This document shows, one piece after another, positions 24,284 through 31,976 of a stretch of 64,000 nt of DNA. The stretch covers positions 1,178,001 to 1,242,000 of the forward strand of contig CAWJFW010000002.1 of the NCBI GenBank assembly GCA_963842305.1. Reading direction: 5' to 3'. The stretch is from JAIBJN01 sp963842305 (GTDB taxonomy: Bacteria; Actinomycetota; Thermoleophilia; Gaiellales; Gaiellaceae). How positions within the stretch are numbered: the first letter of the stretch is position 1; each line of letters begins with the position of its first letter. Position numbers and translations under genes: made by a program. Under the pieces are notes generated by a model. That model did no database searches. It had not been told where the DNA came from and saw only the letters and a list, made by a program, of their open reading frames with translations.

Positions 24284-24625
24284 ATGGCGAGCGGTGAAGT
24301 CCATCGGACGCAGCTCGCGCATGAGCGCACGTATCTCGCATGGTGGCGTACTGGTTTGGCCGGGATCGCAGCGGGATTCGCAGTCGGGCGTGTCCTGCCC
24401 GAGGTCGTCGGCGGCACGAACTGGCCGTATATCGCCCTGGGAACTCTGCTGGCGGCCTCCGGTCTGGCGGCCATGGTGTACGGGATCGTGCACTACCGGG
24501 AGTTGCAGGCGGCGCTGCGGGAAGACCGGGAACTGCACACCGGCGAGGGTTTCGTGCTGGCGCTCGCCACGGTCGGAATCGTGGTGGGAGCGGCGTCCGT
24601 CCTGCTCGTCCTCCTCGCTCCCTGA
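24284..24625 (+). CDS. DUF202 (YidH-like) membrane protein
   Basis: The N-terminal signature RTQLAHERTYLAWWRTGLAG is the DUF202 hallmark. Three transmembrane helices follow: TGLAGIAAGFAVGRVLP, WPYIALGTLLAASGLAAMVYG and GFVLALATVGIVVGAASVLL. Function unknown. The frame is open to GTG 24218, but ATG 24284 fits the usual short N-terminus. Confidence 0.85.
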   Translation: MASGEVHRTQLAHERTYLAWWRTGLAGIAAGFAVGRVLPEVVGGTNWPYIALGTLLAASGLAAMVYGIVHYRELQAALREDRELHTGEGFVLALATVGIVVGAASVLLVLLAP

Positions 24626-24720
24626 TCAGGAGCGCCGCGTCTCCTGGGGGGCGCCGCTTCACTCGCCGGTGCTTGCAAGATCGCTTGCAGGAGGCCGATC
24701 CGGTTTACAGTCTGGCCAAC

Positions 24721-24795
24721 AAGAAAGCCCCCGTTTCCGGGGGCTTTCTTAGAGCGGATGAAGGGACTCGAACCCTCGACCTTCTGCATGGCAAG
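24721..24795 (-). other. tRNA-Gly 3' half with terminator hairpin (possible att site 2)
   Basis: The hairpin AAGAAAGCCCCCG/CGGGGGCTTTCTT (13 pairs, loop TTTC, 24721-24750) is followed at 24754-24795 by the acceptor, T-arm and anticodon-loop part of tRNA-Gly(GCC). It is nearly the same as 29543-29584 and 26968-27009, ending at CATGGCAAG. The 5' half of the tRNA is absent. Confidence 0.75.
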
Positions 24796-24901
24796 GACTC
24801 CGCGCCGAACGACTACAAGCGACGGGAGCCGCCAGACCGCATGAACCCTCGGGACGTCAGCGATCCCGGCCGACCCGAAGCGCCAGCAACCGACGCCCAA
24901 G

Positions 24902-24920
24902 GCTGACTGAAAGGCTGACT
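24902..24920 (+). repeat. Paired GCTGACT repeats beside att site 2
   Basis: GCTGACT at 24902-24908 and 24914-24920, period 12. The preceding CGCCAGCAACCGAC is also shared with 27094-27107. The same pair sits beside the other two tRNA-Gly copies. Between 24921 and 25088 nothing else is recognised. Confidence 0.6.
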
Positions 24921-25088
24921 AAACCGGGGCTCAGACTCCGACGCGAGCGGTTGAGGCCCGCGCGTAGAGCGAGCAGGCCCATGCACGCGATGAAACTCGC
25001 CTGTTGGCGTGCCCGGATCTACCGGATAACGGCGGAGCCGGCGCTAACCAAGATCGTGCGTTCGTCCTCGAGCGACACGCGGCTCGAC

Positions 25089-26792
25089 CTAGACGGCGTC
25101 GCCGGCGCGCTCGGCGGGGGCTCCGACGAGCGGCCCGACGCAGAAGTGCTCCATGTGCCGCTCGGCGAGCCGGCTGTGGTATTCGCCGAACTCCGCCGTG
25201 GCGTCCTTGCCGCCGTAGATGCGGGCCACGAAAGGCCCGCCCGGGTGGTGGTCCTTCCACTCGGTGAAGTCGTAGACCTTGCCGCGGATGACGACCCAGC
25301 AGTCGTCGAACGACGTGTGCTGCGCGAGCTCCTCGCGTGTGACGGGCCGGTCGCCGGTCCATGGCTTCGCCGGCTTCCAGAGGCTGCGGGCGATCTCCTG
25401 GCGCGCGCTGCCGAGCGCCTCGGTCCGCGAGCGGAAGTCCCACGGCCCGAGCTTCCTGAGCGGCAGCTTGTCGCCGATCTCGCGCGCGTCGAACGCGTAG
25501 ATCCACGAGTCGTCGCTGCCCGCACGCTCGGTGTGATCGAAGACGGGGTAGTCTCGCTCGTTGACCGCCGCGAGGATCTGCCGGCGCTGAGGCGAGTCCG
25601 CCGGCTCGAGGTGCTTGAAGAGGAACTTCGACGCGAACTGGAAGCGCGTCGCGCGGTAGTAGCGCACGCGCTCGTAGTGCAACAGCGCGCGGTAGATGTC
25701 GCTGCCGTGGAGCTCGAAGCACTTCCCCAGTGCCGCGGCGTCCTCGAGGGCCTGCGCGGCGCCCTGGCCGAAGGTCGGCAGCATCGGGTGAGCGGCGTCA
25801 CCCACCAGGCCCACGCGACCCTCCGTCCAGTTCTCGAGCGCGTCACGGTCGTAGAGCCCCCACTTCGTCGGGTTCTCCATCAGGCTCGTGAGTGCGACGA
25901 CGTCGTCGTGACGGGGGTCCCCCTCGAACGCCGTGCTCATGATGCCGACCATCTCCTCGCGGTCGGCGGGGAACCAGTCGCCCTCTTCGCGCTCGAACTC
26001 GTCGGCGTTGGGCTCGTAGTAGGCGAGCCACACGTTGAGCAGCTCGCCGCCGCGGACCCAGTACGTGAGCGTCTGCGCCGTCGGGGTCTCGCGGGTGTCC
26101 ATCGACATCGTCTCGATGGGGTTGTGGTCGAGCGGGCTGCCGTCGGGCTTGCGCGCCGCGGCGACCTTGTCCCTCGGGACCAGACCGCGGTAGACGACGA
26201 CCTCGGTCCAGCGCTTGGTCGACACGCCGGGCCAGACCGCATCCAGCACCCGGGAGTTGACGCCGTCGGCACCGATCAGCAGGTCGCCGGTCTCCATCGT
26301 GCCGTCGGAGAACGTCACGGTCACGGACTCGTCGTCCTGGCTCACGGCCTCCAGGCGCTTGGCCATGTGGACCTGGATCGGGCAGTTGACGCCCGTCTCC
26401 GGCGCGAACTCGAGGACCCGCTTGTAGAGGGCCATCAGCAGGTCGAGGCGGTGCATGTGGTGGAAGCCGGCGTTGTCGCCGGCCGAGGTGTTGTGGTCGA
26501 GCGGCTTCCGCGTGATCGAGCCGTCCTCCCAGACCATCCGCGTCTCGTGGAGGATCGCCGCCCTGCCGCCGTCGACTGCGCCGTCGGGGCCCTTGGGGTC
26601 ACCGCCGTCGAGGTCGACGCCGAGCCACCGGCACAGCCTTGCGCCGTTCGGGGGGATGTTCAGGCCCGCTCCCGCGGTGCTCGGCGTGCGCGTCTGCTCG
26701 AAGACGTCGATCGTCGTGAAGACGCCCGACTCCCGCAGCGCCAGAGCGGTCATCAGCCCCGCCATGCCACCACCTGCGATAAGTGCCCGCAA
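25089..26792 (-). CDS. FAD-dependent monooxygenase fused to a cytochrome b5 domain
   Basis: The start is TTG 26792, which has GGAGG six bases upstream; the frame is open far upstream but without coding character. Residues 1-~400 are a class A flavin monooxygenase: Rossmann motif RALIAGGGMAGLMTALAL, DG motif LLIGADGVNSRVLD, and GD motif GRVGLVGDAAHPMLPTFGQG. After a linker, residues ~480-560 form a cytochrome b5 domain: VTREELAQHTSFDDCWVVIR, KVYDFTEWKDHHPGG (HPGG heme ligand), then YHSRLAERHMEHF with candidate second His. The heme domain may feed electrons to or from the flavin. Class A monooxygenases usually act alone, so the fusion is unusual. The substrate is unknown. Confidence 0.88.
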   Translation of the reverse strand: MRALIAGGGMAGLMTALALRESGVFTTIDVFEQTRTPSTAGAGLNIPPNGARLCRWLGVDLDGGDPKGPDGAVDGGRAAILHETRMVWEDGSITRKPLDHNTSAGDNAGFHHMHRLDLLMALYKRVLEFAPETGVNCPIQVHMAKRLEAVSQDDESVTVTFSDGTMETGDLLIGADGVNSRVLDAVWPGVSTKRWTEVVVYRGLVPRDKVAAARKPDGSPLDHNPIETMSMDTRETPTAQTLTYWVRGGELLNVWLAYYEPNADEFEREEGDWFPADREEMVGIMSTAFEGDPRHDDVVALTSLMENPTKWGLYDRDALENWTEGRVGLVGDAAHPMLPTFGQGAAQALEDAAALGKCFELHGSDIYRALLHYERVRYYRATRFQFASKFLFKHLEPADSPQRRQILAAVNERDYPVFDHTERAGSDDSWIYAFDAREIGDKLPLRKLGPWDFRSRTEALGSARQEIARSLWKPAKPWTGDRPVTREELAQHTSFDDCWVVIRGKVYDFTEWKDHHPGGPFVARIYGGKDATAEFGEYHSRLAERHMEHFCVGPLVGAPAERAGDAV

Positions 26793-26938
26793 GAAGTCCC
26801 TCCAGTTCCTCTCCGTGGGTGGCGTCCGACCGCGCGTGCGGCGCACGCCGCCGGCGACTGTAGCCCGGAACCATCGGGAGGACAAGTTGACGGCACGAAG
26901 GCCGAAGCGCGGCTGATCACTGTCGGGCGGAACCCTTC

Positions 26939-27009
26939 GCACCGCCGTTTCCAGCGGGTTTCGTAAAGCGGATGAAGTGACTCGAACCCTCGACCTTCTG
27001 CATGGCAAG
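26939..27009 (-). other. tRNA-Gly 3' half with terminator remnant (possible att site 3)
   Basis: CCGCCGTTTCCAGCGGGTTT at 26942-26961 matches the terminator of the intact tRNA-Gly. At 26968-27009 follows the tRNA 3' half (acceptor, T arm, anticodon loop to CATGGCAAG). The 5' half is absent. A GATCACTG word just to the left (26917) also occurs left of the intact tRNA (29448). Confidence 0.75.
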
Positions 27010-27115
27010 GAGCGGGCGCGACGAGACAGTGACCGCCAGCGAGCGACAGACCGCATCGCTCCACGGTTTCGCTGCCCGCTCGTGCGCCCGCAACCGCCAG
27101 CAACCGACAGCGAAA

Positions 27116-27134
27116 GCTGACTGAAAAGCTGACT
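27116..27134 (+). repeat. Paired GCTGACT repeats beside att site 3
   Basis: GCTGACT at 27116-27122 and 27128-27134, period 12, between the tRNA half-copy and the integrase remnant, where an attP arm would lie. Confidence 0.6.
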
Positions 27135-27485
27135 CACCGGCCGACTCCTGCACGAGCGGCGCGGTCGAGCACGTCGGCGGCGAGCGCGGCGTCGTCCGAG
27201 CGTCCTTCGCGTACAGCCTGAGCGCGAAACCCGCGTCGGCGTGGCCGATGATTCGCGCGAGCGTTGTGCTCGGCACCTGCAAGTCGGTTGCAAGCGCGGA
27301 AGCGGCGGAGTGCCGGAATGAATGCCATGAAAGCCGTGCCTCCGTCGCGTCCATGCCCGCCCTCGCCTTCGCGTCACTGAGCGCACGCCGCAGGTTGCGC
27401 TCCTGCACTGCCCGGCCCTCGGCGGTGCCGATGACAAAGTCGCCGGGCGAGTATGCGGTGAGCCCAGCCACCACTCCACGAGCCG
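27134..27485 (-). pseudogene. Tyrosine recombinase C-terminal remnant
   Basis: The minus strand reads AYSPGDFVIGTAEGRAVQER, LSWHSFRHSAASALATDLQV and RIIGHADAGFALRLYAKDA. HSFRHSAAS is the HxxR box, GHADAG carries the second His and LRLYAKDA the Tyr. After KDAR one base is missing; then it continues DDAALAADVLDRAARAGVGR and the stop at 27134. The N-terminal two thirds are missing, cut off 25 bases from the typA start. It lies directly inside att site 3, as expected for the integrase of that element. Confidence 0.75.
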
Positions 27486-27510
27486 CCGACGCAACGCTAG
27501 GCTCGCCGGG

Positions 27511-29349
27511 ATGCCTCTGCGAGCAGACATCCGCAACGTCGCCATCGTCGCCCACGTCGACCACGGGAAGACGACGCTCGTCGACGCCATGCTCTGGCAG
27601 TCCGGCTCCTTCCGGGAGAACGAGGACGTGGCCGAGCGCGTGCTCGATTCCATGGACCTCGAACGCGAGAAGGGCATCACGATCCTCGCCAAGAACACGG
27701 CCGTTCGCCACGGCGGCCTCAAGATCAACATCGTCGACACGCCTGGCCACGCGGACTTCGGCGGCGAGGTCGAGCGCGGCCTGACGATGGTGGACGGCAT
27801 CCTCCTCCTCGTCGACGCGAGCGAGGGGCCGCTCCCGCAGACGCGCTTCGTCCTGCGCAAGGCGCTCGAGGCGCGCCTACCCGTGATCCTCGTCGTCAAC
27901 AAGGTCGACCGGCCGGACGCGCGGATCGCCGAGGTCGTGGACGAGGTCTACGCGCTCTTCCTTGACCTCGACGCCGACGAGAGCCAGATCGAGTTCCCGA
28001 TCGTCTACGCGAACGCGCGCGCCGGGCAGGCCGGCCTTGTGGCGGACGAGCTCGCGCCCGACCTCGAGCCGCTCTTCGAAGTCCTGGCCGCGCACATCCC
28101 GGCGCCGTCCTTCACAGAGGGCCGTCCGCTGCAGGCATTGGTGACCAACCTTGACGCCTCGCCCTATCTCGGACGGCTCGCGCTCTGCCGCGTCTTCGAG
28201 GGGACGATCCGACAGGGCCAGCAGATCGCCTGGTGCCGCGCCGACGGGTCGATCGAACGCGCCAAGGTCACCGGGCTCTACGTCAGCGAGGCGCTCGACC
28301 GGGTCTCTGCCGAGGAGGCCGGGCCGGGCGAGCTGATCGCCGTCGCCGGGATCCCGGAGGTGACGATCGGCGAGACCCTCGCCGACCCGGACGACCCGCA
28401 CCCGCTCCCCGTCATCGGCGTCGACGAGCCGAGCCTCGCGATGACGGTCGGGATCAACACCTCTCCCCTCTCCGGCCGAGACGGCGACAAGCTGACCGCG
28501 AGCATGGTCAAGGCGCGGCTCGACCAGGAGCTCGTTGGCAACGTCTCGCTCCGCGTGCTTCCGGTCGAGCGGCCGGAGGTCTGGGAGGTGCAGGGCCGCG
28601 GCGAGCTCCAGCTTGCAGTGCTCGTCGAGATCATGCGTCGCGAGGGCTTCGAGCTCACCGTCGGGAAGCCCGAGGTCGTAACGCGCGAGATCGACGGCAA
28701 GCGGCACGAGCCGGTCGAGCGCCTCGCCATCGACGTGCCGGAGGACTACGTCGGAGTGATCACGCAGCTCCTCGCACTCCGCAAGGGCCGGCTCGAGCAG
28801 ATGGTCAACCACGGCACCGGCTGGGTGCGGATGGAGTACCTCGTGCCCGCGCGCGGGCTGATCGGCTTTCGCACCGAGTTCCTCACCGAGACGCGTGGCA
28901 CGGGCATCCTCCACCACGTCTTCGACGGCTACGAGCCGTGGCACGGGGAGATGCGGACGCGCCCGACGGGCAGCCTCGTCGCCGACCGCCGCGGCCTGGC
29001 GACGTCGTTCGCGCTCCTGAACCTGCAGGAGCGGGGCCAGCTCTTCATCGGCCCGGGCGCCGAAGTCTACGAGGGCATGGTCGTCGGCGAGAACGCGCGC
29101 ACCGAGGATCTCGACATCAACGCGACCAAGGAGAAGAAGCTGACGAACATGCGTTCCTCGACCGCAGACGAGCTCGTGCGCCTGATCCCCCCGCGGCCCC
29201 TGTCATTGGAGCAAGCGCTCGAGTTGATCCGCGAGGACGAGTGCGTCGAGGTGACGCCAAGCTTCATCCGCCTACGGAAGGTGGAGCTGTCAGCACAGAA
29301 GCGGCAGTCGGCGGCTTCCAAGAAGGCGCGAGGGCTGGCAGCCGTTTGA
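27511..29349 (+). CDS. typA: Ribosome-associated GTPase TypA/BipA
   Basis: The protein is 612 aa, full length for the family. GTPase motifs are AHVDHGKTTLVDAML (G1), KGITILAKNTAV (G2), DTPGHADFGGEVER (G3) and VNKVDRPDAR (G4). Then come EF-Tu-like domain II (YLGRLALCRVFEGTIRQGQQ), EF-G-like domains III and V (RGELQLAVLVEIMRREGFEL, VPARGLIGFRTEFLTETRGTG) and the TypA-specific C-terminus ending in a Lys/Arg tail. TypA binds ribosomes and helps growth under stress and cold. It is unusual that it sits between an integrase remnant and tRNA-Gly with att-like repeats on both sides. Confidence 0.97.
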   Translation: MPLRADIRNVAIVAHVDHGKTTLVDAMLWQSGSFRENEDVAERVLDSMDLEREKGITILAKNTAVRHGGLKINIVDTPGHADFGGEVERGLTMVDGILLLVDASEGPLPQTRFVLRKALEARLPVILVVNKVDRPDARIAEVVDEVYALFLDLDADESQIEFPIVYANARAGQAGLVADELAPDLEPLFEVLAAHIPAPSFTEGRPLQALVTNLDASPYLGRLALCRVFEGTIRQGQQIAWCRADGSIERAKVTGLYVSEALDRVSAEEAGPGELIAVAGIPEVTIGETLADPDDPHPLPVIGVDEPSLAMTVGINTSPLSGRDGDKLTASMVKARLDQELVGNVSLRVLPVERPEVWEVQGRGELQLAVLVEIMRREGFELTVGKPEVVTREIDGKRHEPVERLAIDVPEDYVGVITQLLALRKGRLEQMVNHGTGWVRMEYLVPARGLIGFRTEFLTETRGTGILHHVFDGYEPWHGEMRTRPTGSLVADRRGLATSFALLNLQERGQLFIGPGAEVYEGMVVGENARTEDLDINATKEKKLTNMRSSTADELVRLIPPRPLSLEQALELIREDECVEVTPSFIRLRKVELSAQKRQSAASKKARGLAAV

Positions 29350-29451
29350 CTAATGCGGAGCGAGTCAATGTGTCTCGTCACATACATCGCCCGCATTTCC
29401 GCGCGCCAGGTAAGCGCCGCGCCTCTCCGAGTCGCATCCAGCCAGCCGATC

Positions 29452-29469
29452 ACTGACTAGAAGCTGACT
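29452..29469 (+). repeat. Paired CTGACT repeats beside tRNA-Gly
   Basis: ACTGACT at 29452-29458 and GCTGACT at 29463-29469, period 11, preceded by CCGATC. It is the counterpart of the pairs at 24902 and 27116. Confidence 0.55.
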
Positions 29470-29512
29470 AACGGCCTCTCAGCGCGCACCCGTCGGCGAC
29501 GCGGCCACGAGA

Positions 29513-29536
29513 AAACCCGCCGTTTCCAGCGGGTTT
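29513..29536 (-). terminator. Terminator of tRNA-Gly
   Basis: On the minus strand AAACCCGC, loop TGGAAACG, GCGGGTTT, then TCTCG, six bases after the tRNA 3' end. Confidence 0.75.
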
Positions 29537-29541
29537 CTGAG

Positions 29542-29615
29542 AGCGGATGATGGGACTCGAACCCACGACCTTCTGCATGGCAAGCAGACGCTCTAGCCAA
29601 CTGAGCTACATCCGC
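29542..29615 (-). tRNA. tRNA-Gly (anticodon GCC)
   Basis: Acceptor GCGGATG pairs with CATCCGC. The D arm is GCTCAGTTGGCTAGAGC, the anticodon arm TCTGCTTGCCATGCAGA has the GCC loop, and the T arm is GTGGGTTCGAGTCCCA. CCA is not encoded. It is the only complete copy; 3'-half copies lie at 24754 and 26968, and a weaker one at 18402. Confidence 0.95.
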
Positions 29616-29639
29616 ACGCGGGTCGATTATACCGGCGGC

Positions 29640-30041
29640 TCACAAAGCGGCATCGAGCGCCTCGTTGACGAGGCTGTCCGCGAGCTCGTTGTGCTCGCGC
29701 CGCACGGCCGTGTAGCGGACGTCGCCGATCTCGCGGGCGAGCCGTGCCGCCTCCAATGAGAGCTCGCGTAGCGCGGCGTTCTTCACCTTGTACTCGCCCC
29801 GCATCTGCTTCACGAGGAGCTCGGAGTCGGACACGACCTCGAGCTCGTCCACGCCCCGGTCGCGTGCCGCCTCGAGCCCCGCGAGCAGGGCGCGGTACTC
29901 GGCGACGTTGTTGGTCGCGACGCCGATTGCCTCGCCATGGGCGGCAAGGACCGTCCCGTCGTCGCCCTCGAGGACGTAGGCGGACGCGGCCGGCCCGGGG
30001 TTGCCCCGCGCGCCTCCGTCGGTGAAGAGGCGCGCCCGCAC
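29640..30041 (-). CDS. RNase HI-family protein (reverse-transcriptase-like fold)
   Basis: GTG 30041 follows the aldehyde dehydrogenase stop with no gap (TAG|GTG), so translation is probably coupled. The RNase H core is visible: RLFTDGGARGNPGPAASAYV with the first catalytic Asp, NNVAEYRALLAGLEAA with Glu, LEVVSDSELLVKQMRGEY with the second Asp, and VRREHNELADSLVNEAL with the late Asp. This short RNase HI type (133 aa) lacks the basic handle region of E. coli RNase HI and is common in actinobacteria, where it removes RNA from RNA-DNA hybrids. Confidence 0.92.
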   Translation of the reverse strand: MRARLFTDGGARGNPGPAASAYVLEGDDGTVLAAHGEAIGVATNNVAEYRALLAGLEAARDRGVDELEVVSDSELLVKQMRGEYKVKNAALRELSLEAARLAREIGDVRYTAVRREHNELADSLVNEALDAAL

Positions 30042-31532
30042 CTAGTCGATCTGGGCGCGCTGGAGCTTGCCGGAGTAGTCCACATAGATCGACTTCCACT
30101 CGGTGTAGAAGTCGAGCGCGGCCTGTCCCGCCTCGCGATGGCCGTTTCCGGTGCCCTTGGTCCCGCCGAACGGAAGATGAACCTCGGCGCCGGTGGTCCC
30201 CGCGTTGATGTACGTGATGCCGGCGTTCAGATCGCGCATCGCCTGGAACGCCTTGTTGACGTCGCTCGTGAAGATCGACGACGAGAGGCCGAACTCGATG
30301 CCGTTGGCGATCGCGATCGCCTCGTCCACGTCGGTCGCGCGGATGAGCGCGGTCGTCGGGCCGAAGATCTCCTCCTGAGCGATCCGCATTCCCGGCTCGA
30401 CGTCTCCGAAGATCGTGGGACGGTAGAACGAGCCCTTGTCGAGCCCGTCTCCCGTCGCGACCTCGCCGCCGGTGAGAAGGGTCGCGCCCTCGTCCTTGCC
30501 GATCTCGGTGTACGAGTGGATCTTCTCCAGCGCGGAGCGGTTGACGACCGGCCCGACGTCCGTCGAGTCCTCGAGGCCGTCGCCGAGGCGGAGCTTCTCG
30601 GTTTGCTCGACGAGCCTCGAGGCGAGGGCGTCGTAGACGGACCTGCCGGCGATGACGCGGCTCGCCGCGGTGCAGCGCTGCCCCGACGTGCCGAACGCCG
30701 ACCAGATGATCCCCTCGACCGCGAGGTCGAGGTCGGCGTCGTCCATGACGATGATGGCGTTCTTTCCGCCGAGCTCCAGGTGGATGTGCTTCAGGTACGC
30801 GGCGCCGTTCTCGGCCGTCTTGATCCCGACCTCGCGCGAGCCGGTGAGCGAGATGAGCGGCACGTCGGGGTGCTTCACCAGACGCTCGCCGACCGACTCG
30901 CCGCCGCCGTGGACGATGTTGAGTACGCCCGCCGGGAGGCCGGCCTCGGCGAAGATCTCCACGAAACGCTGGCCGAGCAGCGGCGTGTCGCGGGCGGGCT
31001 TGAAGACCACCGTATTCCCGCAGACGAGCGCGGGCGCGATCTTCCAGCTCGGGATGGCGATGGGGAAGTTCCACGGCGTGATCGCACCGACGACGCCGAC
31101 CGGCATGCGCACGCTCATCTGGAACTTGTCCGGCATCTCCGACGGCGTCGTCTGGCCGAAGAGCCGGCGGCCCTCGCCGGCCATGTAGAAGGTCATGTCG
31201 ATCGCCTCCTGCACGTCGCCGCCCGCCTCGGCGCGCACCTTGCCCATTTCGCGCACCATCAGCTCGGTCAGCTCGTCCTTGCGATCGACGAATCGCTGGG
31301 CGACGCGGAAGAGGATCTCGCCGCGCCGCGGTGCGGGCGTCAGGCGCCAGTCCTCGTAGGCGTCCTTTGCGGCCTCGACCGCGCGGTCGACGTCGGCCTC
31401 GGTCGAGCGCGGGAACGTTCCGAGCGTCTCGCCGGTAGCCGGGCTCGTCGTCTCGAACGTCTCCTCGCCGGAGGCGTCCACCCACTCGCCGCCGATGTAG
31501 TTCTTCGAAGTCTCTGTCGCTGCGGTCGCCAT
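30042..31532 (-). CDS. NAD(P)-dependent aldehyde dehydrogenase
   Basis: ATG 31532 with AAGGAGCGAG upstream gives 496 aa. Motifs are VVGAITPWNFPIAIPSWKIA (Asn that stabilises the oxyanion), ISLTGSREVGIKTAE, LELGGKNAIIVMDDADLDLA (general base Glu), FGTSGQRCTAASR (catalytic Cys) and EEIFGPTTALI. The group resembles 2,5-dioxovalerate/alpha-ketoglutaric semialdehyde and succinate-semialdehyde dehydrogenases, but the substrate is uncertain. It is divergent from the MaoC gene with 45 bases between starts and is followed directly by the RNase HI-like gene. Confidence 0.92.
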   Translation of the reverse strand: MATAATETSKNYIGGEWVDASGEETFETTSPATGETLGTFPRSTEADVDRAVEAAKDAYEDWRLTPAPRRGEILFRVAQRFVDRKDELTELMVREMGKVRAEAGGDVQEAIDMTFYMAGEGRRLFGQTTPSEMPDKFQMSVRMPVGVVGAITPWNFPIAIPSWKIAPALVCGNTVVFKPARDTPLLGQRFVEIFAEAGLPAGVLNIVHGGGESVGERLVKHPDVPLISLTGSREVGIKTAENGAAYLKHIHLELGGKNAIIVMDDADLDLAVEGIIWSAFGTSGQRCTAASRVIAGRSVYDALASRLVEQTEKLRLGDGLEDSTDVGPVVNRSALEKIHSYTEIGKDEGATLLTGGEVATGDGLDKGSFYRPTIFGDVEPGMRIAQEEIFGPTTALIRATDVDEAIAIANGIEFGLSSSIFTSDVNKAFQAMRDLNAGITYINAGTTGAEVHLPFGGTKGTGNGHREAGQAALDFYTEWKSIYVDYSGKLQRAQID

Positions 31533-31577
31533 CTCGCTCCTTGTCGTTTTTCCGCCGACGATTCTAGGCTTCGCATC

Positions 31578-31976
31578 GTGCCCGCCGTCGGTGACAAGGC
31601 CAGCCGAGCCAGGCTCGTGCGCCTCGAGGACATCGAGCTCTTCACCGAGCTGACGGGCGATCGCAATCCGCTGCACTACGACGAGGCAGCGGCGGCGCGC
31701 TCGCGCTTCGGCGGAATCATCGTGCAAGGCGGAGTCACCACGGGGCTTCTGAACGCCGTCGTAGCCGAGGACCTTCCGGGCCCGGGAAGCGTCTTCCTGC
31801 ACGTCGACTGGAGCTTCAAGGCGCCCGTGCGACCCGGAGACGAGATCACCGCCGAGGTCGAGGTGCTCGAGGCGCGCACCGACAAGCCGATCACGACCCT
31901 TCGCACCACGATCGCGAACCAGGACGGGACGATCGTCCTCGACGGTACGGCGCTCGTATGGACCGAGCCGATCTAG
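31578..31976 (+). CDS. MaoC-like (R)-hydratase, hot-dog fold
   Basis: GTG 31578 gives 132 aa. The hydratase-2 motif FTELTGDRNPLHYDEAAAAR contains the catalytic Asp and His. GGIIVQGGVTTGLL forms the central helix region and FLHVDWSFKAPVRPGDEITA the strand region. Members hydrate trans-2-enoyl-CoA or related thioesters. The gene overlaps the next MFS gene by 19 bases, so both are probably translated from one mRNA. Confidence 0.9.
   Translation: MPAVGDKASRARLVRLEDIELFTELTGDRNPLHYDEAAAARSRFGGIIVQGGVTTGLLNAVVAEDLPGPGSVFLHVDWSFKAPVRPGDEITAEVEVLEARTDKPITTLRTTIANQDGTIVLDGTALVWTEPI

Noticed and set aside
24951..26966. Very long plus-strand open frame (671 codons) opposite the FAD monooxygenase-cytochrome b5 gene
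   Set aside because: The minus strand carries strong FAD and heme motifs; the plus frame is a codon-bias shadow with no recognisable domain.
24754..27009. tRNA-like sequences at 24754 and 26968 as working tRNA genes
   Set aside because: Only the 3' half (acceptor 3' strand, T arm, anticodon loop) is present; no 5' acceptor strand or D arm follows, so they cannot fold as tRNAs.
29593..31976. Two ~600-codon frames around the aldehyde dehydrogenase, one on each strand
   Set aside because: Both are Arg/Gly/Ala-rich shadows. Only the last ~130 codons of the plus frame (MaoC) are real, and they have their own GTG start.
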